A stretch of DNA of 39,665 bases from Anaerolineales bacterium (GCA_016927315.1 JAFGMV010000085.1:1-39665), one strand, 5' to 3'. Shown: positions 1 through 9,573, numbered from the stretch's first letter. Translations and numbers: made by a program. Notes: a model not told the origin generated them from the sequence alone.

Positions 1-50
1 ACAACAAATACGGACTCCTTTCAATCCGCTCTCGAGCGGATACCCAATAA

Positions 51-86
51 ATGCGCATCTATTGATCAAAAGATGCGCATCTTTTT
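51..86 (+). terminator. Rho-independent terminator of an upstream unit
   Basis: A perfect 10-bp inverted repeat (ATGCGCATCT at 51-60, AGATGCGCAT at 71-80) encloses a 10-nt loop and is followed by C and five T. It reads as an intrinsic terminator for a plus-strand gene that lies before the window. A smaller 6-bp hairpin (25-40, TCCGCT/AGCGGA) lies just upstream. Confidence 0.8.
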
Positions 87-223
87 GGTAAAGGGTACCG
101 TGTGGTTTTTATTCGGCCGGGACTTCTTTTTATTCACTCCACCGGCATTTCTCGTTTCTTTCGGGGCGATTTGTGGCCGGAAGACAAAGGACTTAGTCCG
201 GGAGTTGGGAGATTGGCAGCGAG

Positions 224-385
224 ATGGAAGAATATGGCCGTAGACGGCTCAGCGATCGGTATACCCAGGCGGATATTTACTTGAACAAAGTCAGCCCTGA
301 ACGACTGTCACCTGTACGAGCGGCTCAGATGCGCGCCAGGCTTGATAACCGCTGGCAACTTGCCTGCAACTCGCCCCCGAATTGA
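224..385 (+). CDS. Possible short hypothetical protein (53 aa)
   Basis: An ATG at 224 opens a 53-codon frame ending at TGA 383-385. The reading is charged and looks helical (MEEYGRRRLSDRY at the start, ending QLACNSPPN). A GGGAG about 10 nt upstream could serve as ribosome binding site. It fills most of the otherwise gene-free stretch 87-478. I recognise no family. Its stop codon overlaps the TTGACA of the proposed uvrB promoter. It may be spurious: short length and no domain are the only things that can be said. A different frame (102-284) is also open but has no RBS and an unlikely composition. Confidence 0.25.
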   Translation: MEEYGRRRLSDRYTQADIYLNKVSPERLSPVRAAQMRARLDNRWQLACNSPPN

Positions 386-409
386 CATACACCCCTTACC
401 GATTATAGC
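382..409 (+). promoter_or_regulatory. Putative uvrB promoter
   Basis: A perfect -35 hexamer TTGACA (382-387) is followed after 16 nt by the weaker -10 candidate TATAGC (404-409). The start codon of uvrB lies about 70 nt downstream. A second -10-like TACAAT at 433-438 has no convincing -35. I saw no LexA-type operator in this stretch. Confidence 0.4.
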
Positions 410-478
410 TGGTAAAAAGGCTGGCTTTACGATACAATACAGAACTAGTGTTCGATATAACCCTTCTCGCAGAGAATA

Positions 479-2521
479 ATGGAATTCAAACTTCAAGCCC
501 CCTTCAAGCCCACAGGCGACCAGCCTGAAGCAATTGAGAGCCTGGTATCTGGTGTCAATAACGAGTACAGACACCAGGTTTTGCTAGGCGCTACAGGTAC
601 TGGCAAGACCTTCACGATTGCCTCTGTGATCGAACGTTTGCAAAAGCCGGCCTTGATCATGGCGCATAACAAAACCCTGGCTGCGCAGTTGTATGCCGAG
701 TTCCGCGAGTTCTTCCCGGATAACGCGGTTGAATATTTTGTTTCGTATTATGACTATTACCAACCAGAAGCATATGTTCCTCGCCGTGATCTATATATAG
801 AAAAAGAGACCGAGATTAACGAGGAGATCGAGCGCTTGAGACTGGCCGCCACGACTGCGCTGGTTTCACGCCGGGATGTGATCATTATTGCCTCGGTTTC
901 GTGTATCTACGGATTGGGAAGTCCGGACGAGTTCTTGCGATCGGTGGTAGAACTGCGTCAAGGGGAAATCTATCGCCGGAATGCGCTGGTGCGCCAATTG
1001 GTCGAAAGCCAGTACCAGCGTAATGACCTGGAACTGCGCCCCGGTGTCTTTCGAGTGAGAGGGGAGACGCTGGAAATCATACCGGCCTATGCTGACAAGC
1101 GCGGATATCGTGTCACCTTCTTTGGGGATGAGATTGAACGGATGATGGAATTCAACCCCTTGACCGGGGAAATCTACGATGAGCCTGAAAAGATAACCAT
1201 TTATCCCGCCAAGCATTATATGACCCAGGACGAAAAGCTGAAAGCGGCTATCGATGATATCGAGAAAGAACTCGATGAACGCCTGGTACTCTTCAAGAAA
1301 GAAGAAAAATACCTTGAAGCACAGCGCCTGGAGCAGCGTACACGGTATGATCTGGAGATGCTCAGGGAAGCGGGCTACTGCAGTGGTGTGGAAAACTATT
1401 CACGACACCTGGATCAACGTGCTTCGGGTACTGCTCCCTGGACCCTGATCGATTTTTTGCCTTCTGATTACCTGCTGGTGCTGGATGAAAGTCATATGAC
1501 CGTCCCCCAGATTCGCGGTATGTATGCCGGGGATCGATCCCGGAAAGCAACTCTGGTTGAGTACGGGTTTCGGCTGCCTTCGGCTATGGATAACCGCCCG
1601 CTCACATTCGATGAGTTCGAAAAGCATATGGGCTATACGATTTATACCTCAGCGACGCCGGGGCCTTACGAGCTGGAACATGCCAACCAGGTTGTTGATC
1701 AGATTATTCGTCCGACCGGGCTGGTCGACCCAGAGATTGATATCCGGCCGACCAAAGGCCAGGTTGATGATCTGATCGCGGAGCTCCGGCTGCGCGTCGA
1801 GCATGGCGAACGGGCACTGGTCACTACACTGACCAAACGCATGTCTGAAGACCTGGCAGATTACCTGATGGAATTGGGGATCAAGGTTCATTACCTACAC
1901 TCGGAAGTCGATACACTAGAGCGGATTGGTATTCTGCGTGATCTGCGTCTGGGGGTATTCGATGTGGTGGTCGGAATCAATCTACTGCGGGAAGGGTTGG
2001 ACCTGCCTGAAGTATCCCTGGTGGCTATCCTGGACGCTGACAAGGAGGGGTTCCTGCGCTCGGATAAAGCCCTGATCCAGACCATTGGTCGGGCCGCCCG
2101 CCATATCAACGGGCGGGTGATCATGTATGCGGACCGGGTGACCGATTCCATGCGCCGGGCGATCGATGAGACAGAGCGGCGGCGCGCCAGACAGTTGAAA
2201 CACAATCAGGATCACGGGATTACACCAATCAGTATTCATAAGGCTATTCGCGACCTGACCGAGGAGTTGACCATTGAAGGACGTACTGTGGCCGAATCTC
2301 AATCGGCTTACCAGGTCAGGAATAAGGAAGGCATCCCGAACAAGGAACTGCGCAAGATCATTGCTGAGATGGAAAAGCAGATGAGAGAGGCCGCCAAAGA
2401 GTTGGAATTCGAACGAGCGGCCGCCCTGCGGGATGAAATCTATGAACTGAAGAACCTGCTGGCGGAGGATGAATCATTGAAGCCCTGGGAGCGTATCAAA
2501 CTGATGACCGGGGATGAATGA
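479..2521 (+). CDS. uvrB: UvrABC excinuclease subunit B
   Basis: UvrB is the DNA-damage-verifying helicase-like subunit of nucleotide excision repair; it is loaded by UvrA and recruits UvrC. The 680 residues match the usual length. Visible are the Walker A motif GATGTGKT (residues 37-44), the beta-hairpin region around [17 protein letters not shown], a DEAH-like box in [10 protein letters not shown], the helicase motif [13 protein letters not shown], and a C-terminal UVR domain with the typical [11 protein letters not shown] core that contacts UvrA/UvrC. The ATG at 479 gives the canonical N-terminus ([11 protein letters not shown]), although the ribosome binding site is poor. It appears monocistronic: a promoter lies upstream and a terminator starts 25 nt after the stop. 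Confidence 0.98.
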   Translation: MEFKLQAPFKPTGDQPEAIESLVSGVNNEYRHQVLLGATGTGKTFTIASVIERLQKPALIMAHNKTLAAQLYAEFREFFPDNAVEYFVSYYDYYQPEAYVPRRDLYIEKETEINEEIERLRLAATTALVSRRDVIIIASVSCIYGLGSPDEFLRSVVELRQGEIYRRNALVRQLVESQYQRNDLELRPGVFRVRGETLEIIPAYADKRGYRVTFFGDEIERMMEFNPLTGEIYDEPEKITIYPAKHYMTQDEKLKAAIDDIEKELDERLVLFKKEEKYLEAQRLEQRTRYDLEMLREAGYCSGVENYSRHLDQRASGTAPWTLIDFLPSDYLLVLDESHMTVPQIRGMYAGDRSRKATLVEYGFRLPSAMDNRPLTFDEFEKHMGYTIYTSATPGPYELEHANQVVDQIIRPTGLVDPEIDIRPTKGQVDDLIAELRLRVEHGERALVTTLTKRMSEDLADYLMELGIKVHYLHSEVDTLERIGILRDLRLGVFDVVVGINLLREGLDLPEVSLVAILDADKEGFLRSDKALIQTIGRAARHINGRVIMYADRVTDSMRRAIDETERRRARQLKHNQDHGITPISIHKAIRDLTEELTIEGRTVAESQSAYQVRNKEGIPNKELRKIIAEMEKQMREAAKELEFERAAALRDEIYELKNLLAEDESLKPWERIKLMTGDE

Positions 2522-2545
2522 TTGGAGCTGAGTTTACATTTACTC

Positions 2546-2582
2546 ATACTGAAGGAGCGTTACGGTTTCTTCAGTATTTTTT
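2546..2582 (+). terminator. Rho-independent terminator after uvrB
   Basis: ATACTGAAG (2546-2554) pairs with CTTCAGTAT (2569-2577), with a 14-nt loop, followed by a run of T up to 2582. Only the plus orientation has the T tract. The stop codon and last codons of the convergent minus-strand gene lie inside this hairpin, so the two genes share it. Confidence 0.8.
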
Positions 2583-3795
2583 GTTTGTCTGACCGGTTTT
2601 GTTGCCGGTAATCCAAAAGCCCATATATGAACACGGCGACGCCAAGCATCTCCAGGGTTTCTTCGATCGTGTAGAGCGCAAATCGCATGGACTTGGAAAT
2701 CCCGAAGTTGAGTGCGTAGAGGCCCCCCATCATTTCCATTATGATTGCACCGGTGAGAAAGACGGCTGCTGCAGCTGCAAGCAGGATCTGTGTCCGGCAG
2801 GGCAGGCTCGAAAGGAAATGGAAATAATAGACTCCCAAAATCACAACAGCAGGGATGCCGACCACAAGCCAGGGAAAGTAGTGAAACACTCCGCTGGGGT
2901 TTACCAGGGATCTGGTTTCGAGGGATATCTTTTCGTGCAACATGAAGACCTCATCCAGGGACAGGTATACGAATCCTAGGCTCAAGAGCAGCCATTGAAT
3001 CCAGTACGGGTCTTTGGTCTGCCTTTTATGCCAGCTGATCACACCCAGGATAACTGCAGCCAGTAGTAAGTCCAGCCCCGAAAAGTAGGAGGGCACATTT
3101 TTTTCACGGTCAAGATTGAATAACAGGTGGAATTTCTGGATGCTGGCATAATCCTGAATTTCCAGGTCCCAAACGGCCTCTCGCAGGAAATGTGTAGAAA
3201 GGTGAGCGCTGACGATCACGGCGATCAGGCCCAGTAGCAGGGTCAATACCTGGTCTGGAGACAGCCTGGCTACGCTTGGTGCTGGTGGTTCATCCGTTTT
3301 ATTACTCGGGTGTGGGGTTGTAGCGATAATCGGATGCTTGTTTTTTTCAACGGAAACCCATGCAAGAAATACAGTCACCTGGATCGATTGGGCTGCACCA
3401 AAGGCAGCGAAAGGGATCGCTTTTTGGGTAAAGGCTGGTATGTTCCAGTACAGGAAATAGAGATAAGATCCACAGACGAGATAGATGTAAAGCAGCGCTA
3501 TCGATACCAAAAGGGTCAGGAAGAGGGATGTATATCGGTATAAAAGGGTTATCAACCGCCTGAACCAGGGAGAGTCTTTGCGCGCGTGTATAAACAGCCA
3601 GACGCCTGAAGCGGTCAAGAGTAACATCCCGGCTGTAAGGATCAACCGGGTGGGGGAATATCCAATTGTGTTTGTGTAGCGCGGATCAGTTGGAATCGCT
3701 AACTGAACGATTAGGGCTATCAGTGTTTCGATGATGGTTAGCAGGAGATACCATTGAACCAGTGATCTGAATTTGTCCGTAGCGCATTGTGACAT
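2560..3795 (-). CDS. Multi-pass membrane protein, function unknown
   Basis: I do not recognise a named family. The protein is strongly hydrophobic throughout, with roughly nine to ten membrane segments, a short polar N-terminus (MSQCATDKFRSLVQWY), and an acidic/histidine patch YLSLDEVFMLHEKI between two late segments; such a charged pair in a membrane region may be functional. The open frame extends upstream to 4107, but that part is antisense to the small gene at 3941-4111 and is not membrane-like, so I chose the ATG at 3795. It has an AAAGG about 10 nt upstream and gives 411 residues. It is divergent from the AlkP-type operon and converges on uvrB. A link to the divergent operon is possible but only inferred. 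Confidence 0.75.
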   Translation of the reverse strand: MSQCATDKFRSLVQWYLLLTIIETLIALIVQLAIPTDPRYTNTIGYSPTRLILTAGMLLLTASGVWLFIHARKDSPWFRRLITLLYRYTSLFLTLLVSIALLYIYLVCGSYLYFLYWNIPAFTQKAIPFAAFGAAQSIQVTVFLAWVSVEKNKHPIIATTPHPSNKTDEPPAPSVARLSPDQVLTLLLGLIAVIVSAHLSTHFLREAVWDLEIQDYASIQKFHLLFNLDREKNVPSYFSGLDLLLAAVILGVISWHKRQTKDPYWIQWLLLSLGFVYLSLDEVFMLHEKISLETRSLVNPSGVFHYFPWLVVGIPAVVILGVYYFHFLSSLPCRTQILLAAAAAVFLTGAIIMEMMGGLYALNFGISKSMRFALYTIEETLEMLGVAVFIYGLLDYRQQNRSDKQKILKKP

Positions 3796-3900
3796 GGAAC
3801 GCGTACCTTTCGATTGGGGATGCAAGGACCCCAGTATCTTATCACAAGATGCAAGTTTGAAAAATGGGGGGATCAAGATTATGCGTTGCAGTGCTTCCTC

Positions 3901-3909
3901 TGGTACAAT
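3901..3909 (+). promoter_or_regulatory. Putative extended -10 promoter of the AlkP-type operon
   Basis: TGGTACAAT matches an extended -10 element (TGn then TACAAT at 3904-3909). No good -35 is seen at normal spacing, which is tolerated by extended -10 promoters. A start near 3916 would leave about 25 nt of leader before the ATG at 3941, which has a strong AAGGAG site. Confidence 0.4.
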
Positions 3910-3940
3910 TTCAGGGTCAGAATTTTTTAAGGAGTAAGCG

Positions 3941-4111
3941 ATGTATATTGATCCAAATGTTGGTGGTATATTGTTTGGCGCTCTGGCGGCTGTCTTTACA
4001 GCCATTGTGAGTATCTTCCTGGTATTTGCTGGTAAGATTCGCTCCGGGGCAGCCCGGTTGCGCCGGAAGTTGCGCAAAGAGGATGCACAATCCGGAGAAG
4101 AAAACAAATAA
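3941..4111 (+). CDS. Small conserved membrane protein (56 aa)
   Basis: A 56-residue protein that starts MYIDPNVGGILFGAL, has one long membrane segment (about residues 8-31), then a basic stretch (GKIRSGAARLRRKLRK) and an acidic tail. The ribosome binding site TTAAGGAG lies 5 nt before the ATG and is among the best in the window. From memory, short proteins of this MYIDPN type often precede AlkP-superfamily phosphodiesterase-like genes in Chloroflexota and relatives; their function is unknown. The positive-inside rule places the basic tail in the cytoplasm. It ends 8 nt before the next gene and is probably translated with it. It could be a membrane anchor or partner for the downstream soluble enzyme, which is inference. 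Confidence 0.85.
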   Translation: MYIDPNVGGILFGALAAVFTAIVSIFLVFAGKIRSGAARLRRKLRKEDAQSGEENK

Positions 4112-4119
4112 GCTTACTT

Positions 4120-5949
4120 ATGCGCTCACTCATAATTGGCATTGATTCTTTTGATCCTTACCTGTTTGAAACCTTTTCTGCACAGGGGAAATTATCTAAC
4201 CTGAAACGCCTGGCAGAAGGCGGTGGTTATTCGCCGCTGCGCGTCAGTTCTCCTCCGCAGACAGAGGTATCCTGGACCAGTATCGCCACCGGGGCGGATC
4301 CAGGCACGCATGGTATTTTTGACTTTGTCCATCGACATCCGGATACCTATCTTCCCTATGTCTCTATTCTTCCGACCCGGACGGGGCGAATGGGCGCCCA
4401 GTTCATCCCCCCATATACGGCAAGAACATTGTTTGAAGAGGCAGTTGACCAGGGATACCCGTCGACGGCGTTGTGGTGGCCGGCTATGTTCCCTGCCAGG
4501 CCGGAACTGCCCGTGCACAGTATCCCCGGTTTGGGCACGCCGGATATTCGCGGCCAGTTGGGGCTGGGCGCTGAGTACGCGGCCGGGGATGTCCCGGATA
4601 AACCCGGTCGAAAGACCCCCATAGAATCGCTCAACGGCAGCCGGAATACTTTCAAGGGAATATTGAAGGGCCCCCTTGTGAAGCGCAAAGAGGGGTTGGG
4701 CCCGGCGCCAGCTGAATTCCAGCTTGAACTCCTGAATGTTGACAATGCCCGCCTGACGATTGGGAAACAGACTGTTGAGTTGAGATTGGGACAGTGGAGC
4801 CCATATCTGGAAATCCAGTTCAAAGCCGACTGGATGGTAAACGTGCATGCGGTTACGCGTGCCATCCTGACCGCCGCCGACCCCGTCAGGTTGTATTTCC
4901 TGCCGCTGCAGATCCATCCCCTGCACGCCCTCTGGCGCCATGGCACACCAAAATCCTTTGTCAAAGAAACCTGGGAAGCCTGTGGTCCGTTCCTGTCACT
5001 GGGTTGGCCGCAGGATACAACCGGTCTGGAAGATGGTTGTATCTCGGATGAGCAGTTCCTGGCCCTGTGTGAAGATATCTTTGCGGCCCGCGAATGCATC
5101 CTGATGCATCACCTGGGTAAATTCAAGGAAGGCGTTCTGGCTTCGATCTTTGATGATCTCGACCGTATCCAGCATATGTTCCGCCGGGATCGTGCAGAGG
5201 TTGTCGCCGCCTGGTATCAAAAGCTGGATGAATTCATCGGCAGGGTGAATACGAAGCTGGAAAGCCTGGGTGGTGAAACGGTCCAACTGTTGGTGATGTC
5301 TGATCATGGCTTTTCCGATTTTGATTACAAGTTCAACGTGAATACCTGGTTGGTCAGGAATGGGTACCTGGCTGTCAGAAGCGGGACAGAGGAGAGGTCT
5401 CTGTCTTCCGTCGATTGGGCCCGCTCGAAAGCATATGCAGTTGGTTTGAACAGCCTGTATCTGAACCTGAAAGACCGAGAAGGGCAGGGAAGTGTCCCGG
5501 TTGAGCAGGTCGAAATACTGGCAAGCGAGATCAGAGACAGCCTGGATAAGGAGAAGGGCCCTGATGGGAAAGCGGTGTTCGAACGGATTATGCTGCGACA
5601 CGAAGCCTTCAGCGGCCCGCTGCTGCGCTATGGCCCGGATTTGGTTTTGGGGTATGCTCCCGGTTATCGGGCTTCTTCTGAAACCGGCCTGGGGAAGTGG
5701 GAAGGTGAGGTCTATATTCAAAATAAGGACCACTGGGGTGCAGATCACTGCATATCCGCAGACGCTGTTCCCGGTGTATTGTTCGCAAGCAGCGGCTTGA
5801 CAGATTTCCCCAATCCTTCTTTCAGGGATATCCCTCCGATGGTAGTTGGCAAATATCTGGACCACTCTGGTGTACAACCCCCGTCGATTTCCGGCGGCGA
5901 AAGCCAGGACACGATCGAGGAAAGGTTAAAAGGGCTTGGATATCTTTAG
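4120..5949 (+). CDS. AlkP-superfamily phosphodiesterase/nucleotide pyrophosphatase-like protein
   Basis: This 609-residue protein belongs to the alkaline-phosphatase superfamily, nearest the nucleotide pyrophosphatase/phosphodiesterase branch. Metal-binding and catalytic elements visible are D9 in IIGIDSFDPYLF, the Thr nucleophile candidate T48 in QTEVSWTSIATG followed by DPGTHGIFDFVHR, and the second metal site D395-H396 in MSDHGFSDF. No signal peptide or membrane segment is seen, so it is probably cytoplasmic. The tail ends ERLKGLGYL, a C-terminal ending I recall from many AlkP-type sulfatase or phosphodiesterase proteins. The substrate is unknown; a phosphodiester or pyrophosphate bond in a surface-polymer precursor would fit the operon. 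The next gene starts within its last codons, implying translational coupling. Confidence 0.85.
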   Translation: MRSLIIGIDSFDPYLFETFSAQGKLSNLKRLAEGGGYSPLRVSSPPQTEVSWTSIATGADPGTHGIFDFVHRHPDTYLPYVSILPTRTGRMGAQFIPPYTARTLFEEAVDQGYPSTALWWPAMFPARPELPVHSIPGLGTPDIRGQLGLGAEYAAGDVPDKPGRKTPIESLNGSRNTFKGILKGPLVKRKEGLGPAPAEFQLELLNVDNARLTIGKQTVELRLGQWSPYLEIQFKADWMVNVHAVTRAILTAADPVRLYFLPLQIHPLHALWRHGTPKSFVKETWEACGPFLSLGWPQDTTGLEDGCISDEQFLALCEDIFAARECILMHHLGKFKEGVLASIFDDLDRIQHMFRRDRAEVVAAWYQKLDEFIGRVNTKLESLGGETVQLLVMSDHGFSDFDYKFNVNTWLVRNGYLAVRSGTEERSLSSVDWARSKAYAVGLNSLYLNLKDREGQGSVPVEQVEILASEIRDSLDKEKGPDGKAVFERIMLRHEAFSGPLLRYGPDLVLGYAPGYRASSETGLGKWEGEVYIQNKDHWGADHCISADAVPGVLFASSGLTDFPNPSFRDIPPMVVGKYLDHSGVQPPSISGGESQDTIEERLKGLGYL

Positions 5950-6472
5950 AGAACGACTGCCTGGCCGGGCGGAGATATATCTGGTATTTGGTACAGTTGT
6001 TTTTATGGTGCACAGCTGGTCCGTACGCGCTTTTTTGTACCAGGTACCATCTTTCCTGCTTTACTATAAGCTGGGAAAGATCATCGCCATATTCTTTTAC
6101 ATGATGGCGTTCGCTTTATTGGAAAGTATCCTGGTGACCGCCGCCCTGGTGCTCCTGGGCTTTGTCCTGCCGCTCAAATGGTTCCGGGAGGGATTTCCTT
6201 ATAAAGCGTTCCTGACCGTCTCTGTCGCGGCAGGTGCCATGATCTACTTACAGTCGATCCTGGACAACAAACTGCCCCCGAAGGAGACCTTCCTGCTTTT
6301 GGGTGGTATTTCATTTGCGGCTGTGGTATTGCTAATACTGCTAGCCCATAACCTGAAATTCCTGCAGAAGGTCTTGTTGTTTATCGTTGACCGGTTGTCG
6401 ATCCTTTTGTATTTGTTCCTGCCTTTATCGACAATTGGTCTTGTTGTGGTAATGATCCGCAACTTCTGGTAG
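5936..6472 (+). CDS. Small multi-pass membrane protein, function unknown
   Basis: A 178-residue, highly hydrophobic protein with four to five membrane segments (about residues 16-34, 45-80, 90-110, 120-142, 150-178). The frame opens with a TTG at 5936, 14 nt inside the end of the preceding gene, with AAAAGGG close upstream; this start keeps the polar LPGRAE segment that I consider part of the family pattern. The first ATG (6005) would cut into the first membrane segment. I do not know a function. Its position between a soluble AlkP-type enzyme and three exported ones suggests a membrane partner, perhaps in transfer or flipping of a substrate, which is inference only. Confidence 0.75.
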   Translation: MDIFRERLPGRAEIYLVFGTVVFMVHSWSVRAFLYQVPSFLLYYKLGKIIAIFFYMMAFALLESILVTAALVLLGFVLPLKWFREGFPYKAFLTVSVAAGAMIYLQSILDNKLPPKETFLLLGGISFAAVVLLILLAHNLKFLQKVLLFIVDRLSILLYLFLPLSTIGLVVVMIRNFW

Positions 6473-6481
6473 CTGTTCTGG

Positions 6482-8017
6482 ATGTCTCCCAAGAAACCAC
6501 TATCCCGGAGAGATTTTTTGAAGCTGGCTTCCTTTGTGCCAGTCGCCGCTCTTACCCGTCGGTCTATGGGTTGGACCCGGTCTGTGCAGCCGCCGGGCAG
6601 GCCTAATATTATTATCTTTGTATTCGATGCCTGGTCTGCTTTCAACGTATCCCTGTACGGGTATGGGCGTGAGACCATGCCCAACCTGGCTCGTTTTGCA
6701 GAACGGGCGGCCGTATATCACCATCATTACACCACCGGCACATTTACCCCGCCCGGGACGGCTTCCCTGCTGACCGGAACCTACCCCTGGAGCCACCGCG
6801 CCTTCCAGTTGGGCAGCGGGATTATCGACCGCTATGCCGATAAGCAGATCTTTTCGGTCTTAAAAGACGCCCATGCCACTTGCGGATATTCCCAGAATAA
6901 ATTGGTTGACAAGTTCCTGTTCCAGATGGAAGAGTCCCTGGATGCTCATATACCCATTGGGTCGTTCAGCGCACAGCATCGTTATCTCTATAACCTGCCG
7001 ATCTTCAAGAATGATGGACAGGTCGCCTTTGCCAGTTTTGAAGATAACATTTTCCAGGAAGGTGGGGGATTTGATGCTTCTCTTTTCTTTGGACCCGCCT
7101 TTCGTACAAAGACTCTCTACGACCGAACAGTACTGACCAATCTATTCCAGCAGGATTATCCAAGGGGCGTTCCCGATTCGGCGGAACTATTCCTGCTCGA
7201 GGAGGTTGTCGACGGGGCATTAAATACGTTAGAACATTCCCGGCAGCCTGCCCTGGTCTATATGCATTTCTTTCCGCCGCATGAACCTTATACTCCGAAG
7301 GCTGGGTGCTTCCAGAAATTCCGGAACGATACCTTCATCTCTGATATCAGCGGTCCGCATCCATTGTCGCTCGATAATAAAAAGAAGGGTACTTTACGTG
7401 CAGAACAGCGCTTCTACGATGAATATCTGCTCAGCTGGGATGACGAATTTGGGCGCGTTTATGATTACCTGGACGCATCCGGTTTGTTGGATAACAGTTA
7501 TATCTTCATCACCTCTGACCATGGACAGATCCACGACCGCGGGGAGTCGGGACACATGACCTCATTGTTGTTCGAGCCCTTAATGCATGTCCCGCTGGTC
7601 GTTTCCAGGCCTGGACAGAAAGTGCGGGAAGATATTTACACCAATACCAGCCATGTCGATCTCCTGCCAACTATCGCTGCCCTGTCTGGTAATCCCATCC
7701 CGGAATGGGCGGAAGGGGAAGTCCTGCCCGGGCTGGGCGGTAGTGAAAACATTGATAGAAGTATTTTTGTCCTGGATGCCAAGAGCAATTCGTCCTTTAT
7801 GCCGCTGCGCAAGTATTCCCTTTCCCTGACACGCAGCCGGTTCAGACTGACCCGCTATCAATACCCGCAGTATGAGGGGTATGAGTTCTATGACCTGGAT
7901 GCCGATCCGGGTGAGAAACAGGATTTATATGGATCGCTTCCCACCGCAGCCCGGGATATGCAGGCAGAGATGCTAGACAGGATTTCTGACGTCAACCAGC
8001 AGTATATGAGAAAATGA
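6482..8017 (+). CDS. Tat-exported sulfatase-fold hydrolase/transferase, paralogue 1
   Basis: 511 residues. The N-terminus LSRRDFLKLASF (twin Arg at 9-10) with a hydrophobic stretch is a Tat leader, so the enzyme folds in the cytoplasm and acts outside. The sulfatase/phosphotransferase fold is shown by D49 in FVFDAWSA, YGYGRETMPNL, and D346-H347 in ITSDHGQIHDRGE. The sulfatase signature CxPSRxxLLTG appears here as TPPGTASLLTG (residues 89-99): the Cys/Ser that becomes formylglycine is Thr, and the following Arg is Thr. A conventional sulfatase reaction is therefore unlikely; a Thr-based phosphoryl-transfer reaction, as in lipoteichoic-acid synthase or phosphoethanolamine transferase, is the better guess. 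It starts 9 nt after the previous gene. Confidence 0.85.
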   Translation: MSPKKPLSRRDFLKLASFVPVAALTRRSMGWTRSVQPPGRPNIIIFVFDAWSAFNVSLYGYGRETMPNLARFAERAAVYHHHYTTGTFTPPGTASLLTGTYPWSHRAFQLGSGIIDRYADKQIFSVLKDAHATCGYSQNKLVDKFLFQMEESLDAHIPIGSFSAQHRYLYNLPIFKNDGQVAFASFEDNIFQEGGGFDASLFFGPAFRTKTLYDRTVLTNLFQQDYPRGVPDSAELFLLEEVVDGALNTLEHSRQPALVYMHFFPPHEPYTPKAGCFQKFRNDTFISDISGPHPLSLDNKKKGTLRAEQRFYDEYLLSWDDEFGRVYDYLDASGLLDNSYIFITSDHGQIHDRGESGHMTSLLFEPLMHVPLVVSRPGQKVREDIYTNTSHVDLLPTIAALSGNPIPEWAEGEVLPGLGGSENIDRSIFVLDAKSNSSFMPLRKYSLSLTRSRFRLTRYQYPQYEGYEFYDLDADPGEKQDLYGSLPTAARDMQAEMLDRISDVNQQYMRK

Positions 8018-9573
8018 GCCCCGACCAGCTGGTTTCCCGTCGTGATTTCCTCAAGCTGGCATCATTCTTACCGATGGCAGCTTTTGCTAACCAATGGGGG
8101 GATATTTTGGCTGCAGGAAATACCCCGGAGGCTCACAATGTGATTATCTTCGTGTTCGATGCCTGGTCAGCCCACCACCTGGACCTGTATGGGTATGTAC
8201 GCGAGACCATGCCGAACCTGACCTGTTTTGCAGACCGGGCGATTGTCTATCACAACCACTATTCAGCCGGAACATATACCATCCCCGGGACAGCCTCACT
8301 GTTGAGTGGGCTGTACCCATGGACGCACCGGGCTTTCCAGGTCAAGAGCGGGGTTGCGGCGCAGCATATCGGGCGCCAGGCTTTTGCTGTCCTGGGTGGG
8401 AAGCATTCGACCACAGGGTATTCACAGAACAAGTATGCCGATGTTTTGCTGGGGCAGTCGGAAAATTATCTGGATGCGCATATACGCCTCAGCAGTTTCA
8501 ACTTGCAGAGCGGGTATCCTTACAGCCAGCCTCTGCTGAAAAACGACAGCCAGGTGGCTTTTTCCAGCCTGGAAGCCAACATTATCGAACGCGGGAAGGG
8601 GTTTGACGCTTCACTCTTTATTGGACCATTATATCGGACCGGGAAACTGTATGAAAAGTCACTCCTGGTGGAGCGCTGCCGGGAGCGATACCCGCGCGGG
8701 TTACCCGAGGTTGGCGAAGTGTTCCTGCTTGAAGGCCTGGTGGATGGGATCATTGATACTTTAGCCAATCTCGATCAACCCGCTTTCGTTTACCTGCATA
8801 CGTATCCCCCGCATGAGCCTTATCGTCCAACGGCGAAATACGACGGCTTGTTTGAAAACGATGGTTATCGACCGGATATTGTCGCACCGCATTTCCTTTC
8901 AACCGAATCCAACCAGGCGGATGAGCTTCGCAGGGCACGCCGTAGCTATGATGAATACCTGGCCAGTTGGGATGCCGAGTTCGGACGGGTATACCGCTTC
9001 CTGGAAGAGTCAGGCCTGTTGGGAAACAGCTATGTGATCATCACCTCTGATCACGGTGAAATGCACGACCGCGGCGAAATCGGGCATATTTCCCGCCTGA
9101 TCTATACTCCCTTGATCCATGTGCCCCTGCTGGTATCCCGGCCGGGCCAGCGGCAGCGGGAAGATGTAACGGTCAATACCAGCTGTGTGGACCTGCTGCC
9201 TACCATCGCCTCTCTCACAGGCTGCCCGATTCCTGAGTGGTCTGAAGGACAGCTTTTGCCCGGGTTGGGAGGCAGCGAAGACCTCTTGCGAAGTATCTTT
9301 GTGGTGGAAGCCAAAGCCAATTCATCCTTTTTGCCGCTTCAGCGCTATTCGGTTTCCCTTACAAAGGATCGTTACCGCCTGACATCTTACAATTATCCAA
9401 AGTTCCAGGGATATGAATTCTTTGACCTGGACAGAGATCCCGCCGAATCAGTTGATCTATATCCCTCGCACCCGGCGGTTGCAGTGATGATGCAGGACGA
9501 ATTGCTGGAAAGGCTGTTTGAAGTCAACCGGCCTTACCGGAACAACCTTCTCCCGCTTGGGTTCGATTCCTGA
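8014..9573 (+). CDS. Tat-exported sulfatase-fold hydrolase/transferase, paralogue 2
   Basis: 519 residues, starting with an ATGA overlap of 4 nt on the preceding paralogue. The leader is VSRRDFLKLASF (Arg 9-10). Alignment by eye to its neighbours is end to end: FVFDAWSA (D49), RETMPNL, the signature TIPGTASLLSG (residues 89-99) with Thr at the formylglycine position, the ITSDHGEMHDRGE metal site, and a closing VSRPGQRQRED / NTSCVDLLPTIASL segment. The trio clearly arose by tandem duplication. Retention of the same Thr, Pro, Gly and Thr in all three copies argues that the altered site is functional rather than decay. Divergence is largest between the signature and the second metal site, where substrate-binding residues would be expected. 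Confidence 0.85.
   Translation: MSPDQLVSRRDFLKLASFLPMAAFANQWGDILAAGNTPEAHNVIIFVFDAWSAHHLDLYGYVRETMPNLTCFADRAIVYHNHYSAGTYTIPGTASLLSGLYPWTHRAFQVKSGVAAQHIGRQAFAVLGGKHSTTGYSQNKYADVLLGQSENYLDAHIRLSSFNLQSGYPYSQPLLKNDSQVAFSSLEANIIERGKGFDASLFIGPLYRTGKLYEKSLLVERCRERYPRGLPEVGEVFLLEGLVDGIIDTLANLDQPAFVYLHTYPPHEPYRPTAKYDGLFENDGYRPDIVAPHFLSTESNQADELRRARRSYDEYLASWDAEFGRVYRFLEESGLLGNSYVIITSDHGEMHDRGEIGHISRLIYTPLIHVPLLVSRPGQRQREDVTVNTSCVDLLPTIASLTGCPIPEWSEGQLLPGLGGSEDLLRSIFVVEAKANSSFLPLQRYSVSLTKDRYRLTSYNYPKFQGYEFFDLDRDPAESVDLYPSHPAVAVMMQDELLERLFEVNRPYRNNLLPLGFDS

Noticed and set aside
102..284. 60-codon plus-strand frame before uvrB
   Set aside because: It lacks a ribosome site and has implausible composition; the competing frame at 224-385 looks more protein-like though still doubtful.
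3796..4107. N-terminal extension of the minus-strand membrane protein
   Set aside because: It overlaps the small membrane-protein gene antisense, and the ATG at 3795 gives a normal start with a ribosome site.
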